Shown in pieces: positions 16,424 through 25,164 of a stretch of DNA of 64,000 nucleotides. The DNA comes from Candidatus Saccharimonadota bacterium. Its GTDB lineage: Bacteria > Patescibacteriota > Saccharimonadia > Saccharimonadales > UBA4665. The stretch lies in assembly GCA_028289245.1 (NCBI GenBank), contig JAQGGT010000004.1, forward strand, positions 310,001 to 374,000, read 5' to 3'. The position numbers and the translations under genes were made by a program. Numbering within the stretch: position 1 is the stretch's first letter; each line of letters starts with the position of its first letter. A model generated the notes under the pieces. The model had not been told where the DNA came from and searched no databases. It saw nothing but the letters and a program-made list of their open reading frames with translations.

Positions 16424-17107
16424 ATGCCGAACAACTTAGAATCCCACGGAATAGTCTACAATCATGCCGGCAAAGGCCACGACCGGCTTTTCCTCGATGA
16501 TACAAACGGCTTGTACGCCGTATTTGATGGCGCCGGTGGCGACGAACTGAGCCAGGCGGTTATGGACCAGCTGCCGGCGAGCATTGCCGCCCGGTCGGCT
16601 ATCCGACCGCAATCGCAGGCCGAATTTTTGGCCACGGTTGTGGCCGACATGGATGGACTGCATGAACGTTTTCTGCGTAAGGCTACTGCGGCCATGGCCT
16701 GCGTGACCGAACAGGCCGAGGCATTCAGCGTTCACTACTTTAACGGCGGCGATTCCAGCCTGTACTTTTATAACAAAAGTACCGGTAGCTTCCGGCGTAT
16801 CGCCCACACTCCCACCGAGTTTATTCAACAAAACGGCCGACAGTATACCAACACGGCTGAGTTTTTGGGCGCCGGCCGGTCAGTGACACAAGTGCTACAG
16901 TCGGTCGGCAAACTGCTGTTGCCCAAGGATATCGAGTGGTCAATAATCGGGATGTCCGACGGCGTCCAAGACGATGACGGTCAAGGCATTGCTACCAGCG
17001 AGCTGGCCGCAATCGTCCGCAACACCAAAGCTGCCGACGTACCGAACCAGATCCTGGCCAGCTACCCCAAGTACGACGACGCCTCGGTGTTTATCGTCCA
17101 GCACTAA
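16424..17107 (+). CDS. PP2C-family (PPM) protein phosphatase
   Basis: A 227-residue phosphatase with the metal-binding PPM motifs: NGLYAVFDGAGG (Asp and Gly near 37-41), NGGDSSLYFY (the GDSxxY block), IGMSDGVQDD and YDDASVFIV at the C-terminus. It would remove phosphate from Ser/Thr residues using Mn or Mg. The spacing is shorter than in eukaryotic PP2C and suits the compact bacterial type. A 10-codon frame starting at 16407 sits at leaderless distance from TACACT and overlaps the start, possibly influencing translation. No kinase partner is in view. Confidence 0.8.
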   Translation: MPNNLESHGIVYNHAGKGHDRLFLDDTNGLYAVFDGAGGDELSQAVMDQLPASIAARSAIRPQSQAEFLATVVADMDGLHERFLRKATAAMACVTEQAEAFSVHYFNGGDSSLYFYNKSTGSFRRIAHTPTEFIQQNGRQYTNTAEFLGAGRSVTQVLQSVGKLLLPKDIEWSIIGMSDGVQDDDGQGIATSELAAIVRNTKAADVPNQILASYPKYDDASVFIVQH

Positions 17108-17191
17108 GCGGCAGGCTCTGTGGGTAGGCACGGGTTAATAATGATTATTTTGCCGGCTAGCTTGCGGCTGTAATTTCAGCCTTCAATCTGT

Positions 17192-17197
17192 TAGAAT
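17192..17197 (+). promoter_or_regulatory. -10 box (TAGAAT) of leaderless alaS
   Basis: TAGAAT ends 7 nt before the ATG at 17204. The intervening bases (gggcgg) leave no room for an untranslated leader when transcription begins at the usual distance, so alaS mRNA should be leaderless. Confidence 0.65.
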
Positions 17198-17203
17198 GGG
17201 CGG

Positions 17204-19084
17204 ATGGACGCACAATCAATCCGGCACGCCTACCTCGAGTTTTTTAAATCTCGTGGCCACGCGGTCATCCCGCGCGCCCTGCTGGTGCCACAAAACGATC
17301 CCACTACATTATTTACCGGCTCGGGCATGCAGCCGCTGATTCCCTATCTGCTCGGCGAACCTCATCAAGACGGCAGCCGGTTGGTCGATTCGCAGACCTG
17401 CCTGCGGGCCCAGGATATCGAGGAGATCGGCGACAACCGCCACACTACCTTCTTTGAAATGCTCGGCAACTGGTCGCTCGGCGACTACTTCAAGCAGGAG
17501 CAGCTGCACTGGTTCTGGGAATTCGTTACCGATGTCGTCAAGCTCGACCCCCATCGTATTTTTGTGACCTGTTTTATTGGCGATGAAGCCGCTGGCATCC
17601 CTAAGGATACCGAGAGTGCCGAAATTTGGTCTCAGATCTTCAGCGAGGCTGGTATTGATGCCACGCAGGTCGACATCGGCTCTGAGGAACAAGGCTACGA
17701 AGTTGGCGAGCAAGCTGGCCGGATCTTCTTTTACAGCGATAAAAACTGGTGGTGCCGGGCCGGCAAAGCCTCACAGATGCCCGTCGGTGAGCCAGGCGGT
17801 CCGGACACCGAGATGTTCTACCTCTACCCCGAAATCGAGCACGATCCGAAGTGGGGCGCGCACTGCCACCCCAACTGCGACTGCGGCCGCTACATTGAGC
17901 TCGGCAACTCGGTGTTTATGGAATACCTCAAGTCTGAATCCGGCTTCGAAAAATTACCGAAGCGCAACGTCGACTACGGCGGCGGCCTGGAGCGCATCGC
18001 CGCTGCTGCCATTGACAGCCCCGACGTATTTAAGATCAGCCTGCTATGGCCAATCATCGAAAAATTGGAAAGCCTCAGCGGCAAAAGCTACGCCGACCAA
18101 ACCACCAGTATGCGAGTCATCGCCGACCATTTACGTGGTGCCACTTTCCTGGCCATCGACGGCATAAAGCCCAGCAACAAGGAGCAAGGTTACGTCATGC
18201 GCCGGCTGATTCGCCGGGCGGTTCGCTTCGCCTTTGAACTCGGCATCGAGCAAAATTTTTTGGAACAAGTTGTACCGATCATCGCCGGCTTGTATATTGA
18301 CGACTACCCCGAAGTCGCCCAAAACCGCGACGCCGTTATTGACGTCCTTGTCAAAGAAGAAAAAGCCTTTCGCCAAACCTTGCGCAAAGGCCTTCGCGAG
18401 CTCGAAAAGCTCGAAGGCACCATTGGGGGCGAGTCGCTATTTACCCTTTACGATACCTACGGCTTCCCCGTAGAGTTGAGCGTCGAAGAGGTCCGTCAGC
18501 GCAATATGCAGCTCAGCGACAGCTGGCAGCAAGAGTTCGATGCTAAAATGGCCGAGCAGCGCCAGCGCTCACAGACCGCTTCCAAGGGGACCTTCAAGGG
18601 CGGCCTGGGCGGCCAAACGCTGCAGCACAAAAAGTACCACACCGCTACGCACCTGATGTACCAAGCCCTGCGCACGGTACTCGGCGATCACGTCGTACAG
18701 CGTGGTTCAAACATTACCGAGGAGCGTCTACGCTTCGATTTTAGCCACCCCGAAAAGGTCACGCCAGAGCAGCTCCAGCAGGTCGAAGCCATCGTCAACG
18801 AGCAAATCAACAAAGATCTCAAAGTCAGCTTTGCGGAATACCCCACCAATGTTGCTATCGAAGAAAAGGGTGCCCTGGGCCAGTTTGGCGACCGTTACGG
18901 TGACACCGTCAAAGTTTATAAGATGATCGCCGACGGCGAAGACAAGCCCTTTAGTTTTGAGATTTGCGGCGGCCCGCATGTCGACCACACCCTTCAGCTT
19001 ACCGAAGGCGGCAAGCACTTCAAGATTATTAAAGAAGAAAGCTCCAGCGCCGGCATTCGCCGCATCAAAGCCGTGTTGCAGTAG
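17204..19084 (+). CDS. alaS: Alanyl-tRNA synthetase, compact form without C-Ala domain
   Basis: A 626-residue class II synthetase. Motif 1 and 2 regions are present (LVPQNDPTTLFTGSGMQPL, TTFFEMLGNWSLGDYF), as are the tRNA-recognition helices (VDYGGGLERI, YVMRRLIRRAVRFAF). The editing domain has HTATH near residue 485 and CGGPHV near 588, the zinc site for hydrolysing mischarged Ser/Gly-tRNA. The protein ends after the editing domain and lacks the C-terminal C-Ala domain of the usual roughly 875-residue enzyme, a feature common in reduced genomes. It charges tRNA-Ala. Confidence 0.96.
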   Translation: MDAQSIRHAYLEFFKSRGHAVIPRALLVPQNDPTTLFTGSGMQPLIPYLLGEPHQDGSRLVDSQTCLRAQDIEEIGDNRHTTFFEMLGNWSLGDYFKQEQLHWFWEFVTDVVKLDPHRIFVTCFIGDEAAGIPKDTESAEIWSQIFSEAGIDATQVDIGSEEQGYEVGEQAGRIFFYSDKNWWCRAGKASQMPVGEPGGPDTEMFYLYPEIEHDPKWGAHCHPNCDCGRYIELGNSVFMEYLKSESGFEKLPKRNVDYGGGLERIAAAAIDSPDVFKISLLWPIIEKLESLSGKSYADQTTSMRVIADHLRGATFLAIDGIKPSNKEQGYVMRRLIRRAVRFAFELGIEQNFLEQVVPIIAGLYIDDYPEVAQNRDAVIDVLVKEEKAFRQTLRKGLRELEKLEGTIGGESLFTLYDTYGFPVELSVEEVRQRNMQLSDSWQQEFDAKMAEQRQRSQTASKGTFKGGLGGQTLQHKKYHTATHLMYQALRTVLGDHVVQRGSNITEERLRFDFSHPEKVTPEQLQQVEAIVNEQINKDLKVSFAEYPTNVAIEEKGALGQFGDRYGDTVKVYKMIADGEDKPFSFEICGGPHVDHTLQLTEGGKHFKIIKEESSSAGIRRIKAVLQ

Positions 19085-19088
19085 CCGA

Positions 19089-20348
19089 CTACTGGGCGCG
19101 GGCTGCAGCCAGGCGACGCGCAGTCGCCGCCCCAAATGCCGCCGTCAGCAAAGCCACTACCCCACCGAGTATCATTGGCGAGCGGGCGCCAAGAACATCA
19201 GCTAGCTGGCCCAGAATGGGGCCGCCGATGGCCGTTGGCCCAATCAGCAGCACCGTTTGCAGTGATAGTACCCGGCCACGCATCGCTGGATCGGTTTCGA
19301 GTTGTACTTGTGTGGTCGTCGCGGTCATATAAATAATACTGGCCGTACCAAGCAAAAAGACCGCTGGGATGGCCAGGCCGACAGTAGGAACAATCGACAG
19401 CAGTAGCATGGTTACACCGAGCGCCGCTGCCCCATAAATACTGTGGCGCAGCTTGACGTAGCCCCGCTGCGCTACTAGCAAGGCTGTAGCGACCGCCCCG
19501 AGACTGAAGATAGCGTAAATGACAGTGTACGTTCCATCGGTGCCGTGCAGTGCCCGCGTCACAAAGATCGGCAGCGTGACATTAAAGTTATATGAGATCA
19601 AGCCAATCGCCGCCAGCATGCCAAAACTGATCCGTAGTACTGGCTCTGACAACACGTAGCGCAAGCCGGCCCGGACCTCCCCTTTGGCGCGCGGTTTGGG
19701 CGGTAACCGATGTAGCTCGCTGACCCGCATCCGTTGCAAGGCATACAGTACCGCCAGGTACGAGCTCGCATCCAGCACAAAGCACCAGCCAAAGCCGACG
19801 GTCACCGCCAAGAGTCCCGCTAAGGCTGGCCCAAAAATACGTGACGTGTTAACGATCGTGCCGTAGAGCACCACGGCGTTTGAGGTATCTTCTGGTGGCA
19901 CCATCTCACTAACAAACGACCGCCGCAGCGGGTTATCAAACGCCAAGAAAATGCCGCCGGCTGCGGCCAGGGCATACAGCCCGAGCAAGGGCGGATGTGG
20001 CATAAAGGCCAGGACGGCTAGGCAAATTGACTGAGCCATTTCCAGCGATTGCGTTACGAGCAGCAGCTGTCGTTTATCAACCCGGTCGGCAATCGCGCCG
20101 CCCCAAGCCGATAAAAATAAAATCGGTCCAAACTGACAGGCCGCCAGCACGCCAACCGCTAGGCCACTGCCCCCGAGCTTGAGGACTAGTAGAGTCAGCG
20201 CGACATTGGTAAGCCAGTTGCCGGTATTGGAAATAAGCTGGCCAAAGAAATACAGCCGGAAGTTACGGGTACGCAACGACTGAAATGTCTTGCGGAAGGC
20301 TCGGCCGAGCCGTGTGGTTTCCAGACCATCAAGCGAATCTGGGCTCAC
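19089..20348 (-). CDS. MFS transporter, MFS_3/EntS-like
   Basis: A 419-residue major-facilitator protein with about 12 membrane helices. It has the RNFRLYFFGQLISNTGNWL start typical of the MFS_3 (EntS-like) group, the loop 2-3 motif GAIADRVDKRQLLL and the equivalent ILGQLADVLGARS in the C-terminal half. These transporters export small molecules such as siderophores or drugs. The ATG overlaps the upstream hydrolase gene by 4 nt, so they are one operon. It ends 5 nt from the convergent alaS stop. Confidence 0.85.
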   Translation of the reverse strand: MSPDSLDGLETTRLGRAFRKTFQSLRTRNFRLYFFGQLISNTGNWLTNVALTLLVLKLGGSGLAVGVLAACQFGPILFLSAWGGAIADRVDKRQLLLVTQSLEMAQSICLAVLAFMPHPPLLGLYALAAAGGIFLAFDNPLRRSFVSEMVPPEDTSNAVVLYGTIVNTSRIFGPALAGLLAVTVGFGWCFVLDASSYLAVLYALQRMRVSELHRLPPKPRAKGEVRAGLRYVLSEPVLRISFGMLAAIGLISYNFNVTLPIFVTRALHGTDGTYTVIYAIFSLGAVATALLVAQRGYVKLRHSIYGAAALGVTMLLLSIVPTVGLAIPAVFLLGTASIIYMTATTTQVQLETDPAMRGRVLSLQTVLLIGPTAIGGPILGQLADVLGARSPMILGGVVALLTAAFGAATARRLAAARAQ

Positions 20349-20938
20349 CGAGATTCCAGCAGTTGTGGCAAATCAGCTACTGAAATCACTCGGGCTTGGC
20401 GCGGAAAAACGCGCTGGATGAGCATGTCGTGCACGGCCTGATCACTGTCGGCACTGCCGTCCTCTAACACAAACACCTGGTAGTCGCGATCGGCTGCTTC
20501 GCGGACGGTCGATAGTACAACGCCACTGGTGCTCACACCGGCTAAAATTAGGGTATCGATCTGGCGGTCATGGAGTTGTCTATCGAGGTCAGTGGTCGTA
20601 AACGGTCCGACCCGCGTTTTACGGACGACAATGTCGCCTGGTTCCGGTGCCACCTCGGCGTGAATGGCCGTTTGCGGCGACTCGTGATGCATTTTGCCAT
20701 TCGTGGCGAGTTCTTTGAAACGGCTATTGTGCTCGGGAATAGTCTCGTGGTCGGTGTCGGTAAAGGCCACGCGTACATAGCCGATCTGAACGCCCCGGCC
20801 GCGCAGTAGCTTGATGGTATCGGCCATGCGAGCCAGCAGCTCGTTGGCACCGGGCAGATTACTGAGAATGCCTGGCTGATAATCCATTACCAGTAAAATA
20901 GCGTGTTTTGGGTCGATAGCGGCTTTGATTTCAGGCAT
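20345..20938 (-). CDS. Isochorismatase-family protein lacking the catalytic cysteine
   Basis: A 197-residue protein of the isochorismatase-like hydrolase fold. Asp19 (LVMDYQPG) and Lys107 (VVRKTRVG) of the usual Asp-Lys-Cys triad are present. The cysteine position falls in AGVSTSGVVLST, which has Gly/Val, as in PhzD/EntB-type isochorismatases that work without a cysteine. The cis-peptide turn is retained. Substrate unknown: a vinyl-ether or amide hydrolase is possible. An AGGAG Shine-Dalgarno precedes the ATG. It is co-transcribed with the overlapping MFS exporter. Confidence 0.75.
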   Translation of the reverse strand: MPEIKAAIDPKHAILLVMDYQPGILSNLPGANELLARMADTIKLLRGRGVQIGYVRVAFTDTDHETIPEHNSRFKELATNGKMHHESPQTAIHAEVAPEPGDIVVRKTRVGPFTTTDLDRQLHDRQIDTLILAGVSTSGVVLSTVREAADRDYQVFVLEDGSADSDQAVHDMLIQRVFPRQARVISVADLPQLLESR

Positions 20939-21177
20939 AGATACTCCTTGGTTTTAGTTATTAACTTTACGTACCGCGGAGCTTAGGCAGTGGCGGCTGT
21001 GACGATGTTGGCGCGACAATCGTAGGGGGAACCGTTACGCTCAGCATTGCCGGTACTATTGCTCCGGTTACAGTTCATAAAATTAGAAGGCGATTTTATG
21101 GACGCCAACTCTTTACGTATCATAGCTCTATTATAGCGCTAAATGGATGTTCATTGATAAAACTTAGTGCGGTGCAA
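20939..21177. other. Intergenic region, nothing recognised
   Basis: About 240 nt between the hydrolase gene start and the hairpin that ends the 21.2 kb gene. I find no supported reading frame, no cloverleaf and no known RNA motif. A TTATAG-like hexamer near 21130 could be a promoter element but has no matching gene. Confidence 0.3.
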
Positions 21178-21213
21178 GGGACGAGTTTCTCCAGAAGGAG
21201 AAATGTTCGTCCC
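21178..21213 (-). terminator. Strong hairpin downstream of the 21.2 kb gene
   Basis: GGGACGA (21178-21184) pairs with TCGTCCC (21207-21213) and an inner TTTCTCC pairs with GGAGAAA, leaving a 4-nt loop. It lies 18 nt past the stop of the minus-strand gene. No T-run follows, so it may act as an mRNA 3' end stabiliser or factor-dependent terminator rather than a classical one. Confidence 0.5.
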
Positions 21214-21231
21214 TCGCGGCCGCATGGTGTG

Positions 21232-21879
21232 CTAGTTCTGCCGACGAGCTCTGCCGGTGCGCTCGATGGATCCGAGATCCCAGACGACGACGCGGTCGTT
21301 CATGTCCCAGCGGGACTTGACCACCTCGTCGCCGAGACTGGTGCCATCGGGGATGTCGTAGGCATCGCGGATGAACAGCGCATTGGGCTGGTCCATGAGC
21401 GCGACGACGGCCTCGAAGTCCTCGAACCGCGGATAGCGGTGCGCCGACTTGTCTGGGCCGAGGTAGTGATAGACCGTGTTCGGCAGCAGGGTGAGGCCTG
21501 CCGTGTGGCGGTCGAGCGAGACCAGGTAGGTCCACAGGTAGTCGAGGCGACGATCGTCGATCCGGTACAGCCTTCGCGAGGCAATGATGGATGGGTGAGA
21601 CGGCACCAACTTGCCCTGCTCCACGAGTTCGTGGATGGCGTTGCCCATGCGCCCCTCCAGCAGTGCGAGAAGCTGAGCGGCGTGCTCCTCAGAAGGAGCG
21701 TAGACGAAGCTGCCGATGGGGTCATCGGCATCGTCGGAGCTGGCCCACTTCACCAGCGCCGTCACGACGCCGTCGGCGGCGGGCATGAAGCAGTACTCCT
21801 TCCCGATCGGGACCATGTAGCCGTGTCCACAGACGGGGGTCTCTTCATCAGATGTGACCAGCGATGTCATCGCAGTCAT
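21232..21879 (-). CDS. Hypothetical 215-aa protein of atypical codon usage
   Basis: A soluble protein with an N-terminal Cys/His segment (PVCGHGYMVP), an alpha-helical centre (HAAQLLALLEGRMGNAIHELV) and a beta-rich C-terminal half (SRRLYRIDDRRLDYLWTYLV, NTVYHYLG). Codons are strongly biased to G/C endings (GAC, GAG, CTG, GTC), more than in adjacent genes, a trait shared with the genes at 34.8 and 50.4 kb. A second in-frame ATG lies three codons in. Its 5' leader is about 60 nt and its 3' end carries a strong hairpin. Family unknown. Confidence 0.6.
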   Translation of the reverse strand: MTAMTSLVTSDEETPVCGHGYMVPIGKEYCFMPAADGVVTALVKWASSDDADDPIGSFVYAPSEEHAAQLLALLEGRMGNAIHELVEQGKLVPSHPSIIASRRLYRIDDRRLDYLWTYLVSLDRHTAGLTLLPNTVYHYLGPDKSAHRYPRFEDFEAVVALMDQPNALFIRDAYDIPDGTSLGDEVVKSRWDMNDRVVVWDLGSIERTGRARRQN

Positions 21880-22006
21880 CTCCCTGTTGTTAAAGCGCCG
21901 GAGCGCGTGCTACACCATGCAGCATAAAGTCTACTGTAGTACTTATTTGTAATAATTTCAACTGTATTTTATTTTGATATATTGCTGGCATAATCTTTGA
22001 CAAACC

Positions 22007-22034
22007 GAAAAGAGCGCCTGAGAGCGCTCTTTTA
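22007..22034 (-). terminator. Rho-independent terminator of the GH71-like gene
   Basis: AAAAGAGCGC and GCGCTCTTTT pair around a short CTGA-containing loop. Read on the minus strand the stem is followed by the TTTT of its own 3' arm. It lies about 20 nt after the stop of the minus-strand gene and could stop transcription from both sides. Confidence 0.7.
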
Positions 22035-22052
22035 GTAACTCAACCAGTGCGA

Positions 22053-24959
22053 TTATTTTATGACGATCGACTTGATGAGCACATTGTTAGATTCGTCTGA
22101 CTCACCGATGCGGTTAATATCGTCGACGAAGGCTATGACGGACTTAGTACCTTTGGAAGCTGGCTTCCAAAATGGCGCTCTGGTCGGACCATTGTTCGCC
22201 GTAACCGCAACAGAGGAACCAGGTGCCAACGCCGACGTGACGGTGTCGCTCCAGGTGACCTGCTTGCCGTCGACTAAGAAGCTGACACCGATAATAGTGC
22301 CGGCCGGCGTTGGGCCGCTACCGATGTTTTTGACGGTAGCATGGAAGTAGATCCTACTGTAATTAGCTGGTGAAGCCGGGGTCCAGCTCAGATCAGTGAC
22401 CACCAGGTCCGGGGCCGTCACCACGGCGAAGCTCTGGCTAAAGGTGTTGTTGGTCTCGTCGGACTCGTCAGGAATACGGTTGACGTCATCGACGAAGGCC
22501 GTAACGGTGCGAGTGCCGGCGGCATCGGCGATCCAGGTGGCGCTCTTCGAAGGACTACTATTGGCCGTAAGTGTGACCGAAGCGCCCGGAGCGAGAGCCG
22601 TGGTGTCAGTGTCGCTCCAAGTAGCCACTTTACCGTCAACCTTAAAGCCAACACCGATGAGGGTGCCATCTGGCGTCGCCGCGGTGCCGTTGTTAGTAAC
22701 TACGGCGGTAAAGGTGACCGCTTCGCCGACTTTTGGCTTAGCGGGGGATTGGGTGACGCTGGTGACCACAAGGTCTGGGCGGCCGAGGACAGTGAGGTTC
22801 GTACTGAAGGTGTTATTGGTCTCGTTCGACTCGTTCTTGATGCGGTTAACGTCGTCCACGACTGCTTTGAGCGTCTTAACACCAACGGTGTCAGCATTCC
22901 AGGTCGCGCTTTGGGTGGGGCCGCTGTTAGCGGTCAAAGTGACCGAGGCGCCCGCGGCCAGGGCTGTCTTGGTGGTATCGCTCCAGTTAACGACTTTGCC
23001 GTCGATGGAGAAGGCCACGCCGATGATAGTACCGGCCGGCGTAGCGGCCGTGCCATTGTTCTTGACGACGGCACTAAAGGTAACCGTGTCGCCGACCTTC
23101 GGGCTAGCCGGCGTAGTGGCCGTGCTCGTAATCACTAGGTCAGGTGCCGGTGTAACGACTGGCGCGGGTTGCTGGGTAGGTGGAGCGGTTACCGGCGGCG
23201 TTGTAACTGGCGGGGGCGTCGTGATGGTCGCCGGTACGGCGGCGGCGGGGTTGTCGGAGTTGTACGGGTAGCTGTAGCCGACGTTCCCGCTGTTATCGGT
23301 GACGCGGGCAACGTAGAAACCATAGTCGGTGGTGTCAGCACGATCATCTTGCTTTGGACCACTGGTGTACTGGGCCATTTTACTCACCGTAGTACCGGAG
23401 TATAGCGTCTTAAAGGCGGTGCCGATGAGCTGGGTGTTGCGCAGGACATCATTGAAGCGAACCGAGGTTCCGGTGGGCGCCGAAACGGTGACGACAGTGT
23501 TGGCGCCACTACCGCTGGCTTCGAGGTCGACGTGGCCGAGCTGGTGGGCAGCCGGGATGCTCTGGTAAATGACAAACGGTGTAGTGCTGGCAGTCGCTAC
23601 TGGGTAGCAGAGTACGGGGGCACTTGTGACAGTGGTGCCATTGCTGAGCGTAGCTTTAGCATAGAGCCACTTACCCTTGGCGGTTGACCCGGCGCAACTG
23701 ATGGGGGCCATGGCGGCGTCCTGGCCAAGACCGGCGATGGTCTTGGTGGTTGGCGAGCCGACGGCCGCACCGGTCTGATCGTAAATCTGTACCGATACAT
23801 TTACCGGACTCGTGCTGCCGTTTAAGACTAGGCCTTCGACGATAGCCGTGCGGTCGTTGTAGAGGGCTTGCGGAGAAGAAATGTAGAGCTGTGGCGTGGT
23901 GTATGGGAGCGCGCCACCATGGAATTTAGCTGCATACCACTTACTTAGATCGCTCCGGGTCGTGTTCCATTCGGAACTTTGGCCAACGTTGTGGTGCTCT
24001 TGGTAGTCATCGAGCGTACTGACACTCATCCAAGGCAAGTTAGCGCCAAGTTGTTGTTCCCATTCCTGACGATATTGTTCGGTACCGCGCTCGTCGGTCG
24101 GGTTAGCTCTAAAAGGCGAAACTAGTTTACCGGTGCTGTCATAGTTGGCTTTGGCGAACAGGTTTGGCCAAATGCCCCCAATGTACGGCTTGCCACCGTC
24201 GTTCCAGATGGTCTTAACGGCGGGGAAGATTGACGTATTAACACCGGACCAACCCCAACCCATATCGGTGAACGAGAAGTAGGGTTGGTAGTAATTGGCA
24301 TTGGTGCCCCCTTGGCTCTGGGGAGCATTGACGACCCAATAGGTGTCACAGCCTTGAGAATTTAAGAAATTCTTAACCGTTTGAAAGCCGCCCGCGCTCA
24401 TACCGTTACCGCTATATACGAAGATAACTGGTTTGCCGCCAACTTTGCCAGCCGAGACGTGCTGCGGTGCAAGCGTACAGTAATCCATAATGTTACTTTC
24501 GAGGATGGGAATCCGAGCAGCATCTCCTGTCGGCGCGGTGCCGAGATCGATAGTTGGTGCCACCAGCAGTTTGGTTTTATCGGCTGCATTCAGGTAGCCC
24601 GTAATAGCGCTCCGAATACGGCCGCTCCCCGAAACAAAGACATCGAGGTTGATACCGTCAAAACCGGCATTTATCGCATCTGCGACCGAAGCGGCTGCCC
24701 GAGAATCACCACCGTTGTCAGGGGTATTCATAAAGAAGTACGGATAGTTGGCGCCAAAAGATGATGTGCCGGAAACTTGCGTGGGGCTTGGAATCGGTAT
24801 ACTGTGCACCCAAACTAATTTCTGGTTAGTTATGACGTCGGCGTGGCCATGCACCAGCACATACGCACCGTAGCCGGCAAAACCGACGACAAAAACAACC
24901 GCGAACAGCCGCTGCCACATCGAAGTCTTGTTTTTTATACTTCTTAGGAACTTTTTCAT
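22053..24959 (-). CDS. Secreted GH71-like glycan hydrolase with three CARDB domains
   Basis: A 968-residue exported protein. An N-terminal membrane/signal segment (about 15-38) precedes a TIM-barrel-like domain (about 45-350) with ADAINAGFDGINLDVF, KPVIFVYSGNG and WPNLFAKANYD, resembling family 71 alpha-1,3-glucanases. A beta region (350-560) and a PPPVTTPPVTAPP linker follow. Three CARDB adhesion repeats of about 120 residues run from about 607 to the end, each with PDLVV/I, VKNNGTAATPAGT and VDDVNRI-ESNETNN motifs. Likely role: attack on or binding to alpha-glucan outside the cell. The GH71 label is by resemblance; catalytic acids were not assigned. Confidence 0.7.
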   Translation of the reverse strand: MKKFLRSIKNKTSMWQRLFAVVFVVGFAGYGAYVLVHGHADVITNQKLVWVHSIPIPSPTQVSGTSSFGANYPYFFMNTPDNGGDSRAAASVADAINAGFDGINLDVFVSGSGRIRSAITGYLNAADKTKLLVAPTIDLGTAPTGDAARIPILESNIMDYCTLAPQHVSAGKVGGKPVIFVYSGNGMSAGGFQTVKNFLNSQGCDTYWVVNAPQSQGGTNANYYQPYFSFTDMGWGWSGVNTSIFPAVKTIWNDGGKPYIGGIWPNLFAKANYDSTGKLVSPFRANPTDERGTEQYRQEWEQQLGANLPWMSVSTLDDYQEHHNVGQSSEWNTTRSDLSKWYAAKFHGGALPYTTPQLYISSPQALYNDRTAIVEGLVLNGSTSPVNVSVQIYDQTGAAVGSPTTKTIAGLGQDAAMAPISCAGSTAKGKWLYAKATLSNGTTVTSAPVLCYPVATASTTPFVIYQSIPAAHQLGHVDLEASGSGANTVVTVSAPTGTSVRFNDVLRNTQLIGTAFKTLYSGTTVSKMAQYTSGPKQDDRADTTDYGFYVARVTDNSGNVGYSYPYNSDNPAAAVPATITTPPPVTTPPVTAPPTQQPAPVVTPAPDLVITSTATTPASPKVGDTVTFSAVVKNNGTAATPAGTIIGVAFSIDGKVVNWSDTTKTALAAGASVTLTANSGPTQSATWNADTVGVKTLKAVVDDVNRIKNESNETNNTFSTNLTVLGRPDLVVTSVTQSPAKPKVGEAVTFTAVVTNNGTAATPDGTLIGVGFKVDGKVATWSDTDTTALAPGASVTLTANSSPSKSATWIADAAGTRTVTAFVDDVNRIPDESDETNNTFSQSFAVVTAPDLVVTDLSWTPASPANYSRIYFHATVKNIGSGPTPAGTIIGVSFLVDGKQVTWSDTVTSALAPGSSVAVTANNGPTRAPFWKPASKGTKSVIAFVDDINRIGESDESNNVLIKSIVIK

Positions 24960-25164
24960 TTTTTTCCAACTCCGCTACAGCGTTTATTGTTAATCTTACT
25001 TCAAAGTATATGAACGCTTATGCTTAATGTCAATAACTCCAACAATATATAAGACACCGTCAGAACGGTACCTGTTAGTACTCGTGGTTGTGATTCCGGG
25101 AGCTGCCCTGTATAACTGGAGTGATGAAGAGGGTAACAACCACTGGTTTTTTAGTGTGCAGCGT

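Noticed and set aside
20939-21177. Possible structured RNA or tRNA in the gap
   Set aside because: I could not fold a cloverleaf or find SRP, RNase P, tmRNA or 6S motifs; left as intergenic.
22396-23271. Long plus-strand frame opposite the CARDB repeats
   Set aside because: It is the shadow of the repetitive, GC-rich minus-strand gene; the minus-strand protein has signal peptide, domains and start site, the shadow has none.
25027-25164. N-terminal extension of the nucleotide-sugar dehydrogenase
   Set aside because: The extra 46 residues precede the conserved [12 protein letters not shown] start of the Rossmann fold and have no family counterpart.
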